In this document: positions 25,596 through 33,913 of the stretch, piece by piece
Position numbering within the stretch: the stretch's first letter is position 1
Layout of the letters: each line of letters opens with the position of its first letter
From: Nitrincola alkalilacustris
GTDB taxonomy: Bacteria; Pseudomonadota; Gammaproteobacteria; Pseudomonadales; Balneatricaceae
Length of the DNA: 64,000 nt
Reading direction: 5' to 3'
Assembly (NCBI RefSeq): GCF_008973755.1
Contig: NZ_WBOM01000003.1
Span: 1-64,000, forward strand
Translations under genes and position numbers: made by a program
Notes under the pieces: generated by a model
Told to the model about the DNA's origin: nothing
The model's input: only the letters and a program-made list of their open reading frames with translations
The model's database searches: none

Positions 25596-25658
25596 ACGGA
25601 ACCTATTCAAACGCTTGCTGTAACGTCCTGTGCAGCGAGGATACGAGAGGAGTCCGCT

Positions 25659-28034
25659 GTGAATAACACCCCTATGCGCGCACTTGCGGTCGCAATTTCT
25701 GCTGCAATCCCGATGGCATATGCTGATCAGGATGTCCGCCTGGACAGTCTGGTAGTCAGTGCCTCGGGTTTTGAGCAGAAGATTACGGATGCGCCAGCGA
25801 GTATTTCCGTTATATCTCAGGAAGAGATTGCATCAAAACCCTACATGACACTGCTGGATGCAGTCAGAGATATAGAGGGGGTGGATATCGGTGAAACAAC
25901 TGATAAAACCGGCCAGGGCACCATCAGTATTCGTGGTATGGGCGCAGACTATACGCTGATTCTGATTGACGGGCGCAGGCAGAACAATGTCGGTGACCTT
26001 TATCCTAACGCGTTTGGCGGTAATCAGTTCAACCATATACCGCCACTGGATACGATTGAGCGTATTGAGGTGATTCGTGGCCCGATGGCGACACTTTATG
26101 GGGCTGATGCCATCGGTGGTGTGATCAATATCATCACTAAACGCATTACGGATGAATGGTCTGGCTCGCTGACGCACAGTCAGACACTGGAAGAAAACTC
26201 CGATTTCGGAAACGACAGAACCACTGATTTCAGTGTCACCGGCCCCTTGATTCCCGGTGTTCTGGGCCTTGGCGTTCGTGGTAGCTACTATGAGCGCGAT
26301 GCGTCCAGCCCGACCTACGCGTCTGTCACTGATCCGTCCGGTGTTGTACATGATCGTTCATTGGGTTTCGGCAGCGGTGGCAGAACCGTGGATAACGACA
26401 ACTGGAACGGCGGTATTCGTCTGAGCTATCGGCCGCATGAGAACCACGATCTTGTTTTTGATGCCGAAACATCACGCCAGACCTATGAAAACGGCGACAG
26501 TCAGCTGGGCACCGTGGATGATTTCGGTACATTGTGGCGCGCCTCCAATGCCGGCATTGTTCAACCGCGCGTAGGTTACTTCGCTGATCAGAAGTTTAAC
26601 CGTGATCAATGGTCGTTGACCCATCATGGTGACTGGGGTCGCTTGAACAGCCAGATAGGTTTCTCTCATGTCAAAACCAACAATCAGGGGCGATCACTTC
26701 CGCTGACGGTGGAAGAGCGTGGTGAAATTCAGGCGATCTGGGATTCTGCTTGTGTGGGTGCCGGTGCATCGGCAGGTTGCTCACCGGCTCAGATGGGTAC
26801 CAATAACAATCATGATGAGGCCCGCAAACTGGCCCTGATTGAAGGGCTGCTATCACCGGAAGAGATGGAGCGGCTACGAGGATTTCTGCCGCGTCAGCAG
26901 CGTATCATGGAAACCCGACAGAATACCCTGGATGCCAAATTCGATATGGCGCTGGACAACCACTGGTTGATCTTTGGTGGCCAGTACATTGATGCCGAGA
27001 TGGAGGATGGCGTGTTTGGCATGTACGGAGATGGTTTCCGCTCGGGGACGGTACAGCCGCATCGCCAGTGGGCGCTGTTCATTGAAGATAACTGGGAGGT
27101 GGTGCCGGACGTCACCCTGACGGGCGGCTTGCGCTATGATCATCATAACATCTTCGGTGGGCAGGTCAGCCCGCGTATCTACAGTGTCTGGAATATGACC
27201 CCGGACTGGACGCTGAAAGGCGGGATCAGTACAGGCTATAAAACTCCGAAAACCAGTGATCTTTTCCCCGGTATCACCGGTTTTACTGCACAGGGTGTGA
27301 ATCCTACGGTCGGCACGCCCGATCTCAAGCCTGAAACCAGTGTCAATGGCGAGGTTGCTATCTACTACACGCATCCGGCAGGGCACAACTTCAACGCCAC
27401 TGTGTTTGCCAACCGCTTTGAGGACAAGATCGCCAACGGTGACAATGTTCCCAACTGTGAAAGGGCGTCTGCTGGTGAACGCTGTGTTGATATAGGTGCC
27501 GGCTGGGCAGATCTCGGCTATACCACCTTCCGCCAACGTTACAACATTGATAGGGCCGATATCCACGGGATTGAACTGGCAGGACGCTATCAACTGACAC
27601 CATCACTGGCGTTGCGTGGTAACTACACCTATACCGATTCCGAACAGAAGAGTGGTCTGCAGGCGGGTCAGCCTTTGACCGAAACAGCTAAACATATGCT
27701 GAACACAACGCTGGACTGGCGGGTGAATCAGGATCTGAACCTCTATCTGAGTATGGAAGCACGCTCACGTCGCTATCGTGGCTGGGATTCAGATACGGAT
27801 CAGGCACTTCATTATAAAGACTTCCAGGTGCTGAATCTGGGTGGTTCCTATCAGATCAGCAAGAATCTGACATTCAGAGCGCGCGTCAATAATCTGCTGG
27901 ATCGTGATTTCACCAGCTATCAGACCAGCTTTACCCGGAATGATGATGGCACCTACACGGCCAATTACCGCGATGATTACAACATCAAGGCCAAGTCCCG
28001 CAACCTCTGGTTGAGCTTGAACCTCTCATTCTGA
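25659..28034 (+). CDS. TonB-dependent siderophore receptor (catecholate FepA/CirA type)
   Basis: A 791-residue outer-membrane receptor. GTG 25659 is fixed by AGGAG six bases upstream. The signal peptide ends near MAYADQD. A TonB-box-like DSLVVSAS follows, then the plug domain (about 40-160) with IEVIRGPMATLYGADAIGGVINIIT, characteristic of the FepA/PfeA/CirA group. A 22-strand beta-barrel ends in SLNLSF with the C-terminal Phe used for membrane assembly. Cys pairs in extracellular loops (ACVGAGASAGC and NCERASAGERC) resemble those of FepA-like receptors. It is behind a Fur box and next to the FpvCDEF-like importer. Ligand is unknown; a catecholate or mixed siderophore is likely. Confidence 0.92.
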   Translation: MNNTPMRALAVAISAAIPMAYADQDVRLDSLVVSASGFEQKITDAPASISVISQEEIASKPYMTLLDAVRDIEGVDIGETTDKTGQGTISIRGMGADYTLILIDGRRQNNVGDLYPNAFGGNQFNHIPPLDTIERIEVIRGPMATLYGADAIGGVINIITKRITDEWSGSLTHSQTLEENSDFGNDRTTDFSVTGPLIPGVLGLGVRGSYYERDASSPTYASVTDPSGVVHDRSLGFGSGGRTVDNDNWNGGIRLSYRPHENHDLVFDAETSRQTYENGDSQLGTVDDFGTLWRASNAGIVQPRVGYFADQKFNRDQWSLTHHGDWGRLNSQIGFSHVKTNNQGRSLPLTVEERGEIQAIWDSACVGAGASAGCSPAQMGTNNNHDEARKLALIEGLLSPEEMERLRGFLPRQQRIMETRQNTLDAKFDMALDNHWLIFGGQYIDAEMEDGVFGMYGDGFRSGTVQPHRQWALFIEDNWEVVPDVTLTGGLRYDHHNIFGGQVSPRIYSVWNMTPDWTLKGGISTGYKTPKTSDLFPGITGFTAQGVNPTVGTPDLKPETSVNGEVAIYYTHPAGHNFNATVFANRFEDKIANGDNVPNCERASAGERCVDIGAGWADLGYTTFRQRYNIDRADIHGIELAGRYQLTPSLALRGNYTYTDSEQKSGLQAGQPLTETAKHMLNTTLDWRVNQDLNLYLSMEARSRRYRGWDSDTDQALHYKDFQVLNLGGSYQISKNLTFRARVNNLLDRDFTSYQTSFTRNDDGTYTANYRDDYNIKAKSRNLWLSLNLSF

Positions 28035-28066
28035 GTGGTGGTATTTATCTGTTATCCGTTTCAAGG

Positions 28067-28083
28067 GGGCTCCTCACGAGCCC
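28067..28083 (+). terminator. Candidate terminator after the receptor gene
   Basis: GGGCTC (28067-28072), loop CTCAC, GAGCCC (28078-28083), followed by a weak T-containing stretch. It separates the receptor gene from the next operon. Confidence 0.5.
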
Positions 28084-28130
28084 TCTGGCTTGTTAACGAA
28101 ACTTAACAAAATATAAATTCAAATACATAT

Positions 28131-28149
28131 ATAAATCATTATCATTATG
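28131..28149 (+). promoter_or_regulatory. Candidate Fur box of the importer operon
   Basis: The stretch ATTATCATTATG (28138-28149), with its 5' flank, matches the Fur consensus at about 14 of 19 positions, 11 of the last 12 being identical. It lies about 85 bases before the first gene of the eight-gene operon 28233-33773. Confidence 0.6.
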
Positions 28150-28232
28150 TTTATTAAAGTGTGCTTTGAACGCGTCTGAGTAAAACAGAAATTCAGGGCT
28201 TTTGACCAGTTCTTATCAGGAGTGAAACAACT

Positions 28233-28763
28233 ATGAAGCGACGGATAGCAGTGCCTGGAGTGGCCGTTCTGGGGATGGCCCTGATGGGTATGGGGATTAT
28301 GAAAAGCCCTCCGGTGCAAGCCCAGCCTGTAGAGATAGCAGTAACCATTCCCGAGATCCCAAACAACGCCTATCGGCCCTATGTGTCTGTCTGGATTGAG
28401 GATGCAAACGATGATGTGGTGACCACGCTGGCCGTCTGGAGTAAAGAGCCGGACTGGCTTAAGGATATGCGTCGCTGGTGGCGTAAGGCTGGTCGATATG
28501 ATCAGGGTGACCTTGATTCGGTGTCTGGTGCAACTCGCAAACCTGGGCGTTACAACCTGTCCTGGGACGGTATGGATACTTCGGGTAATGCGGTTGCACC
28601 CGGCACTTATGTCGTGAATGTTGAGGCAGCAAGAGAGCATGGTGGTCGAAGCCTGGTCAGGCAGGAGATCACACTGGGTGATAAAGAGCAGCATCTGATC
28701 ACAGAGCCTCAGGAAGAGCTGGGTGAGATTGAAATTTCAGTAAAAAGCAAATCAGGAGAGTAA
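28233..28763 (+). CDS. DUF2271 domain periplasmic protein
   Basis: A 176-residue exported protein: a hydrophobic signal with probable cleavage at VQAQPVE, then a DUF2271 domain. The domain is recognised from VEIAVTIPEIPNNAYRPYVSVWIED and from the end block SWDGMDTSGNAVAPGTYVVNVEAAREHGG, which resembles FlgD-like beta folds. AGGAG lies before the ATG. Family members are commonly found beside TonB receptors, DUF4198 proteins and PepSY-type membrane flavo/haem proteins. The role is not established. It is the first gene of the Fur-boxed operon and two bases upstream of the DUF4198 gene. Confidence 0.82.
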   Translation: MKRRIAVPGVAVLGMALMGMGIMKSPPVQAQPVEIAVTIPEIPNNAYRPYVSVWIEDANDDVVTTLAVWSKEPDWLKDMRRWWRKAGRYDQGDLDSVSGATRKPGRYNLSWDGMDTSGNAVAPGTYVVNVEAAREHGGRSLVRQEITLGDKEQHLITEPQEELGEIEISVKSKSGE

Positions 28764-28765
28764 AG

Positions 28766-29587
28766 ATGAAAAAAGGGATGATGTTGATGGGTGCCGCAGT
28801 GTTGGCTGGTGGTTTTATGGTATCGACTGCAAGCGCACACCCTCTGTGGATGCTGCCGAGTGAGTTCAATCTTTCCACTGAAGAGTCTTTCTGGATTACG
28901 GTGGACGCAACGGCTTCACATGGTGTGTTCAGTTTCGACAAACCGATAGGTCTGGATAACGTCAGCATCTACGGGCCGGAAAATGATCGGCGCCGTATCG
29001 GACCCTACTATAAAGGTCAGCGCCGCAGTGTGTTTGATCTGGAAATAGCCGAGCAGGGCACCTACAAGGTCGAACTGAAAACACCGGTTCGTTATATGAC
29101 CAGCTATGTGGTGGGTGAGCGTGATACGCGCCGTCGGATGATGGCTACCAAGATTGAAGCAGCCTCTCAGATCCCTGACGATGCGCGCGAAGTAACGACT
29201 ACCATGGCGCAGAATATCAGTGTTTTTTATGTGACTCAGGGGGCGCCGAGCACGGCCGTTCTGGAACCCACCGGTGAAGGGTTCGAACTGCATGCACTGA
29301 CACATCCCAGTGATGTGGTCGTTGGTGAAGCAGCACAGTTCCGCTTCACTTATAACGGCGAACCCATCTCTGAGATGGACGTTGAGGTAGTCCCTTTCGG
29401 AACACCATATCGCGACTCCCGCCTGCAGACTGATCTGGTCAGCGATGCTGATGGTACGGTTTCCTATACGCCAGCTCTGGCAGGTCCTCATCTGCTCAGC
29501 GCCAACCTGCGTCTTGCTCAGGAGAGTGTACTGGCTGATCAGGTGGGTGTGAATTTCCTGCTGAGTTTTGAAGCGCTGTCTCAGTAA
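28766..29587 (+). CDS. DUF4198 domain periplasmic protein
   Basis: A 273-residue exported protein. The signal peptide is cleaved near TASAHPLWMLPSEF, leaving an N-terminal His-containing start that is a hallmark of DUF4198 proteins (the mature protein begins AHPLWM). The family includes NikK-like accessory proteins of metal uptake systems, in which an N-terminal His can bind metal. Two beta-sandwich-like parts follow (about 25-125 and 165-255), the second with GEAAQFRFTYNGEPISEMDVEVVP. It is located between the DUF2271 protein and the small exported protein. A role in handling iron or the siderophore in the periplasm is inference. Confidence 0.82.
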   Translation: MKKGMMLMGAAVLAGGFMVSTASAHPLWMLPSEFNLSTEESFWITVDATASHGVFSFDKPIGLDNVSIYGPENDRRRIGPYYKGQRRSVFDLEIAEQGTYKVELKTPVRYMTSYVVGERDTRRRMMATKIEAASQIPDDAREVTTTMAQNISVFYVTQGAPSTAVLEPTGEGFELHALTHPSDVVVGEAAQFRFTYNGEPISEMDVEVVPFGTPYRDSRLQTDLVSDADGTVSYTPALAGPHLLSANLRLAQESVLADQVGVNFLLSFEALSQ

Positions 29588-29609
29588 GGCTGATCATGAG
29601 GAGCGAATC

Positions 29610-29912
29610 ATGAGCTTACGTTATTCTGCAATCGCAATCTTCCTGCTGATGGCACCGCTGGCACAGGCTCACTACCCGGTCATGGATTGTGAGCGTGACG
29701 GGGATCTGATCGAGTGTCGTGTCGGCTTCAGCGATGGCACGCTGGCCATCGGTTCAGAGGTGGTGATGTATGCCTATGATGAGAGTGTTATGGCACGTGC
29801 TGATTCTGACAGGCACTCAAGAGTCCTGTTCGACTGGAGTGACGAAAAATTCTACATCCAGTTTGATGCCGGTCATGAAGATCCTGCGGAGTTCGATTAT
29901 GTCGAGTTCTGA
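29610..29912 (+). CDS. Small exported protein, function unknown (100 aa)
   Basis: A 100-residue exported protein. ATG 29610 has AGGAG eight bases upstream, in preference to the 14-codon-longer frame. The signal is cleaved near APLAQAHYPVMDC, leaving a mature N-terminus HYPVMDCERDGDLIECRVGFSDG with one His and two Cys that may pair. The rest is acidic. Placing a His right at the mature N-terminus resembles the neighbouring DUF4198 protein, and a metal-binding role is possible. I cannot name a family. It is co-directional and overlaps a possible longer start of the next gene. Confidence 0.7.
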   Translation: MSLRYSAIAIFLLMAPLAQAHYPVMDCERDGDLIECRVGFSDGTLAIGSEVVMYAYDESVMARADSDRHSRVLFDWSDEKFYIQFDAGHEDPAEFDYVEF

Positions 29913-29952
29913 CTTAAGTTCTGGCTTAAGTTCTGGCTTAAGTTCTGACTTG
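29905..29952 (+). repeat. Tandem repeat, four 12-base units
   Basis: Four copies of AGTTCTGRCTTA follow one another (29905, 29917, 29929, 29941), the last ending G, with a partial fifth. The first overlaps the stop of the 29610 gene. In the frame of the next gene they read Ser-Ser-(Asp/Gly)-Leu, so copy-number change would keep frame. Confidence 0.9.
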
Positions 29953-29994
29953 AGTTCAAGGGCTGATCAATCACCCCGATTTTCAGGGAGCAGG

Positions 29995-30489
29995 ATGTCG
30001 TTTCAGGACGATCAGACTGTGCAGACCCTGTTGGTGAAGCCGGACAATGGGCGCAGAGAAACGCTTTGGGTGACCCTGGTCGTGATCCTCATTCTGCTGG
30101 CCGGAGCGCTGGGTATCATGTTCAGGCAGGCAGGTGCAGCACCAGCAGACCCATACGAGTCGTTGAATGGTGCTCAGCGTCAGTTGCTGACCGAACTCAT
30201 GATCGCCAGTGATGAGATCCGATTCATGACACCCTCCGGTGCGCCCTTGCCTGAACTAGACGAGCTTCAAGCGCTGGGTGTTTCTCCTTTCTCCCAAACT
30301 GATGAGGCTACCTATCGCTGGAGTCAGGTGGAGCCAGGTTGCTTTCAGGCACAGGGCGGGAGTGAGCAGGGTGCCTTTCTGCTCCGCTTAGGGGCTGGTG
30401 GTGGCGTTCTGTATCACCCAGGACAGGCGCCGCTTCTGGCAGATTGTCATGGCCAGCATCACTGGACACTTTTAATGGAGTTGCAATGA
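29995..30489 (+). CDS. Membrane-anchored periplasmic protein, DUF6162-like
   Basis: A 164-residue protein with one transmembrane helix (about residues 23-42, WVTLVVILILLAGALG) and a periplasmic domain with two Cys (about residues 114 and 150). It is probably of the DUF6162 type found with metal ABC importers; that family call is from memory. Its place directly before the FpvC-like gene matches the small membrane protein genes upstream of fpvC in P. aeruginosa. The start is uncertain: ATG 29995 has GGGAG only 4 bases upstream, while ATG 29899 with GGAG at 7 bases would add 32 residues encoded by the tandem repeat. The stop overlaps the next start as ATGA. Confidence 0.65.
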   Translation: MSFQDDQTVQTLLVKPDNGRRETLWVTLVVILILLAGALGIMFRQAGAAPADPYESLNGAQRQLLTELMIASDEIRFMTPSGAPLPELDELQALGVSPFSQTDEATYRWSQVEPGCFQAQGGSEQGAFLLRLGAGGGVLYHPGQAPLLADCHGQHHWTLLMELQ

Positions 30490-31373
30490 ACAGATGGGTG
30501 TTTGCTTTACTGGCTGGAGTGCTGCTGTTTTCCGGGCAGTTGCATGCGCGGCCACTGGTGGTGGGGATCACTCTGCATCCCTATTTCAGCTATGTCAGTC
30601 ATATCGTCGGTGACAGGGCAAGGGTGTTGCCGTTGATCGAAAGCGGCTTCAACCCTCACAGTTATGAGCTGCAACCGGCAGATCTGCAACGCTTGCTGGA
30701 GATGGATGCGCTGGTACTCAATGGTATCGGACATGATGAGTTTGCTGTCAATCCACTGGAAAATCTGGAGCTGCCTGAGCTGACGCTGATTCACGCCAAC
30801 CGCGATCTGCCGTTGTTGTCATCGGGATCGGGTAACAGCAATTACAATCCACATACCTTTGTGTCGATTGATGCTGCCATTCGTCAGGTCTACACGATTG
30901 CACGCGAGCTGGGACAGCTTGATCCAGACAATGCCGACTATTTTCAGGCCAATGCGCTTGCCTATGGGCGTGAGCTGAGGCAGATGAAAAACCGCTACCG
31001 CCAGCAGGTCGTGGATCTGGATCTGTCGGGTATCCGCATCGCCAGTACGCATAATGCCTATGGCTATCTGCTGCAGGAGTTTGGAATTGGTGTCGACACC
31101 GTGATTGAACCGGCGCATGGTGTTGAACCAAATGCAAAGCAGCTTCAGGGCACTATCGATCGTATCAGAGACGCCAATATCCGTATCCTGTTCACAGAGT
31201 TGGATATGGAGAATCGCTATATCGATGTGATTGAAGATGCAACGGGGGTGCGGATCTATCATTTTTCGCACATGACCCATGGCGCGTATGATGCTGAATT
31301 GGTAATGCGTGAAATGGAGCATAATCTGAAAACGCTGGTGATGGCTCTCAGCCAGGCAGTGGTGCGCTCCTGA
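30486..31373 (+). CDS. fpvC: Metal ABC transporter substrate-binding protein (FpvC-like, TroA/ZnuA family)
   Basis: A 295-residue periplasmic metal-binding protein. After a signal ending LHARP, the cluster A-I ligands are in place: His in NPHSYEL and NPHTFVS (about residues 57 and 119), His in ASTHNAYGYLLQEFG (about 188), and an acidic residue in FTELDMENRY near 240. A long straight helix joins the lobes, as in TroA and ZnuA. In P. aeruginosa the equivalent FpvC receives iron freed from pyoverdine. A Fur rather than Zur signal at the operon start supports iron here. Zinc or manganese cannot be excluded from the protein alone. It overlaps the next gene as TGATG. Confidence 0.8.
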   Translation: MNRWVFALLAGVLLFSGQLHARPLVVGITLHPYFSYVSHIVGDRARVLPLIESGFNPHSYELQPADLQRLLEMDALVLNGIGHDEFAVNPLENLELPELTLIHANRDLPLLSSGSGNSNYNPHTFVSIDAAIRQVYTIARELGQLDPDNADYFQANALAYGRELRQMKNRYRQQVVDLDLSGIRIASTHNAYGYLLQEFGIGVDTVIEPAHGVEPNAKQLQGTIDRIRDANIRILFTELDMENRYIDVIEDATGVRIYHFSHMTHGAYDAELVMREMEHNLKTLVMALSQAVVRS

Positions 31374-32077
31374 TGGGGCCTCAGATACAGCTTGAGTCCA
31401 TGTCGTTGACACTCGGGCGGGTAGAGATCCTGAAACCAGTCACCGCGCTTTTTCAACCGAGGCAACTGCACGCTATTGTCGGGCCCAATGGTGCCGGTAA
31501 AACTTCCTTGATGCGATGTGTACTGGGCTTGATGCCACATAAGGGGGAGATCCGCTGTGTGTGGCCGGGTAAGGCAACCCCTGTGGCCTATGTACCGCAG
31601 CAGACCGCTTTCGAGCCAGCCCTGCCGGTAACAGTTGAGGAGTTTATGCTCACTACGCTGACGCGTTTGCCTGTGCAACTGCTCAGACGGACAAGAGCCA
31701 GGATGCGTGTCATCGAGCTGCTGCGCAGGGTGGGTCTTGAGCATAAAGGGCATCTACAGCTGGGCTCTCTGTCAGGCGGGGAGCGACAGAGGCTGATGTT
31801 TGCCCAGGCACTTGAGCGTGACAGTCTGTTCTGGTGTCTTGATGAGCCGATGACAGGATTGGATACCGATGCTCAGGCGCTGATCAATCAGGAGATCAGC
31901 CTTTTGCGGCGACAGGGTGCCACACTGCTGGTGATTCATCATGATACAGATTGGGTACGTCGCTACGCTGATCAGGTCTGGCTGATTGATGGCGGTCTGA
32001 AGCGGGCAGGCTCAGCAGATGCCGTTCTGCAGCTAAATCTGACTCCTCTCAGAGATGAGATGGAGGCCTATGCCTGA
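31373..32077 (+). CDS. fpvD: Metal ABC transporter ATP-binding protein (FpvD-like)
   Basis: A 234-residue ATPase with Walker A GPNGAGKTSL (about residues 38-47), a Q-loop in YVPQQTAF, the signature LSGGERQRLMFAQAL, Walker B FWCLDEPMTGLD and a switch His in VIHHDTDW. The family is that of ZnuC/MntB-type importers. It overlaps both neighbours by one base (TGATG), so synthesis of the three importer parts is coupled. It drives import of iron through the FpvE-like permease. Confidence 0.85.
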   Translation: MGPQIQLESMSLTLGRVEILKPVTALFQPRQLHAIVGPNGAGKTSLMRCVLGLMPHKGEIRCVWPGKATPVAYVPQQTAFEPALPVTVEEFMLTTLTRLPVQLLRRTRARMRVIELLRRVGLEHKGHLQLGSLSGGERQRLMFAQALERDSLFWCLDEPMTGLDTDAQALINQEISLLRRQGATLLVIHHDTDWVRRYADQVWLIDGGLKRAGSADAVLQLNLTPLRDEMEAYA

Positions 32078-32955
32078 TGGACTCACTCAGACAAACCGCA
32101 CTCATGCTGCAGGAGCTTGGTTGGCTGCCCGCCATGTTTCAGTATGCCTTTCTGACCAATGCGCTGGTAGCGGCCTGTATGATCGGCCCGCTTTTGGGGG
32201 CATTGGGACCGTTAGTCGTGGTCAAGCGACTAGCCTTTTTTTCGGAAGCGGTCGGGCATGCAGCACTGACCGGCGTCGCGATCGGTATACTGCTGGGTGA
32301 GCCTGCGACCGAACCACTGGTATCACTTTTCTGTTTCTGTACCCTGTTTGCACTGCTGCTGCACTGGATCAAAAGCCGTACCAGCATCCCTTATGATGCG
32401 TTGGTTGGGGTGTTCCTCTCTTTTTCCATCGCACTGGGAGCCGCGCTGATTCTGTATGTCGCGAAAAAAGTGAACGTGCATATTCTGGAGAATGTCCTGT
32501 TCGGCTCCATTCTTACCGTCAAGGATCGAGATCTGCTGGTATTGGCCAGTATCTGTGCGGCTGCCGTGTTACTCATCATTCGTGGCAGTAATCAGGCACT
32601 GCTTGCCAGTCTGCTGCCTGAGCTGGCCAGAACCCGCGGTATCAACCTCCGGCTTTATGACTATCTGTTCATTCTGATGATTGCTCTGGTCACGGTGGCA
32701 TCCGTCAAGGTGGTGGGCGCCATTCTGGTTGGGGCGCTATTGTTGATTCCTGCCACGTCGGCACGTCTGATCAGTCGCACCGGGCGCGAGTTCTTCTGGC
32801 TTTCAGTGCTGTTTTCTACAGTCAGCTGTCTGCTGGGTGTGCTGTTACCCATGGCGGGTGCCATGCCTGTACCGTCTGGAGCGGCCATAGTCATCATCGC
32901 CTCAGGTGGGTTTGTTCTTGCCCTTATTATTCGTACCTGGAGATCCTTTGCATGA
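32077..32955 (+). CDS. fpvE: Metal ABC transporter permease (FpvE-like)
   Basis: A 292-residue inner-membrane protein with about eight hydrophobic helices, an ABC-3 family permease. The first helices hold ALVAACMIGPLLGALGPLVVVKRLAFFSEAVGHAALTGVA, the conserved family core with its metal-path acidic and His residues. TVASVKVVGAILVGALLLIPATSARL is the usual second signature. It overlaps fpvD and fpvF by one and four bases. Confidence 0.88.
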   Translation: MDSLRQTALMLQELGWLPAMFQYAFLTNALVAACMIGPLLGALGPLVVVKRLAFFSEAVGHAALTGVAIGILLGEPATEPLVSLFCFCTLFALLLHWIKSRTSIPYDALVGVFLSFSIALGAALILYVAKKVNVHILENVLFGSILTVKDRDLLVLASICAAAVLLIIRGSNQALLASLLPELARTRGINLRLYDYLFILMIALVTVASVKVVGAILVGALLLIPATSARLISRTGREFFWLSVLFSTVSCLLGVLLPMAGAMPVPSGAAIVIIASGGFVLALIIRTWRSFA

Positions 32956-33773
32956 AATCTTTGATAACAGGCTGCCTGCTGCTGTGTTTATCTGCCTTGG
33001 CTGTTGCAGATCAGTCGCCACGTATCGGCAGTGGTGTGCCGGTGCTCAACTCAATGCTGCTGTCACTGTTGCAGGATACTGATATAGAGGTTGTGTATGT
33101 CGTGCCGGAGCGCTTACCGATCAACCGGATTCCAGCCTGGCTGAATCGGGCTGAATCTGGTGAGGTCGAAGCACTGGATGCGTTGTTGACGATTGAGTCG
33201 GTCTGGCCACAATTGAAACTTTATCCCTTGCTGCGTCAGGCGTCGATCCGCGTAGTCCCGATCGACGTGGCGCATGAACTGGCGCCCGGCGGTTCGCGTG
33301 TGATTCTGATGCAGGGGCGAGAAGATTCGGACCTTTTCTGGATGGATCTGAATAACCTCAGCCAGATGGTGAATGTAGGGGCCAGAGATATTATCAGGCT
33401 ATGGCCTGATCAGGCGACCAGGATTGAACGTAACCGTCTGGCACTGCAGCGTTCAGTCCAGCAGTCCCAGGTGGCGTTGGACGAACTGTTGATGCGGCAT
33501 GATATCTCATCAGTGGGCGTGTCGGATGAGCGGCTCTATCCACTGGCACATGCACTGGGACTGCCACTCATGCAGGCAGAGGATGCAGATCTATTACTGA
33601 GTCTGTCGGATGTTTCTGGGCCGATTGTTTCAGGGCTCATTGCTTCAGAGCAAGTTCAGTCCCAGTGGGTTATCAATGCCATGATACAATTTCAGTCGGT
33701 GACGCTGGAAAAATGGCTTGCTGAGCAACTAATTGCATTGGAAAACAGTCTTACAGGGAATGAACGCTCCTAG
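32952..33773 (+). CDS. fpvF: Second periplasmic binding protein, divergent (FpvF-like)
   Basis: A 273-residue exported protein (signal ending AVADQ) with the general layout of a TroA-type binding protein but without its usual ligands. The place of NPHxYE is taken by VPERLPINRIPAWL and there is no H-pair in the second ligand region. Few His remain. In P. aeruginosa, FpvF is the second periplasmic protein of the system; it binds the siderophore rather than the bare metal and associates with FpvC. The same is inferred here. ATGA overlap with the permease gene makes it the last gene of the operon. Confidence 0.7.
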   Translation: MKSLITGCLLLCLSALAVADQSPRIGSGVPVLNSMLLSLLQDTDIEVVYVVPERLPINRIPAWLNRAESGEVEALDALLTIESVWPQLKLYPLLRQASIRVVPIDVAHELAPGGSRVILMQGREDSDLFWMDLNNLSQMVNVGARDIIRLWPDQATRIERNRLALQRSVQQSQVALDELLMRHDISSVGVSDERLYPLAHALGLPLMQAEDADLLLSLSDVSGPIVSGLIASEQVQSQWVINAMIQFQSVTLEKWLAEQLIALENSLTGNERS

Positions 33774-33913
33774 TCATGGATGCAGGCAGGTTAAATAAGC
33801 AGGGATTGCTGACTATCGTTAGTTTGAGCTTTTGTTAGTTTGAGTTTTCAGCGCCTTATTTAACAGGCTGTTAAAGACCTGTCTGTTAAAGAACAATAGG
33901 AGTCTACGTCAGA

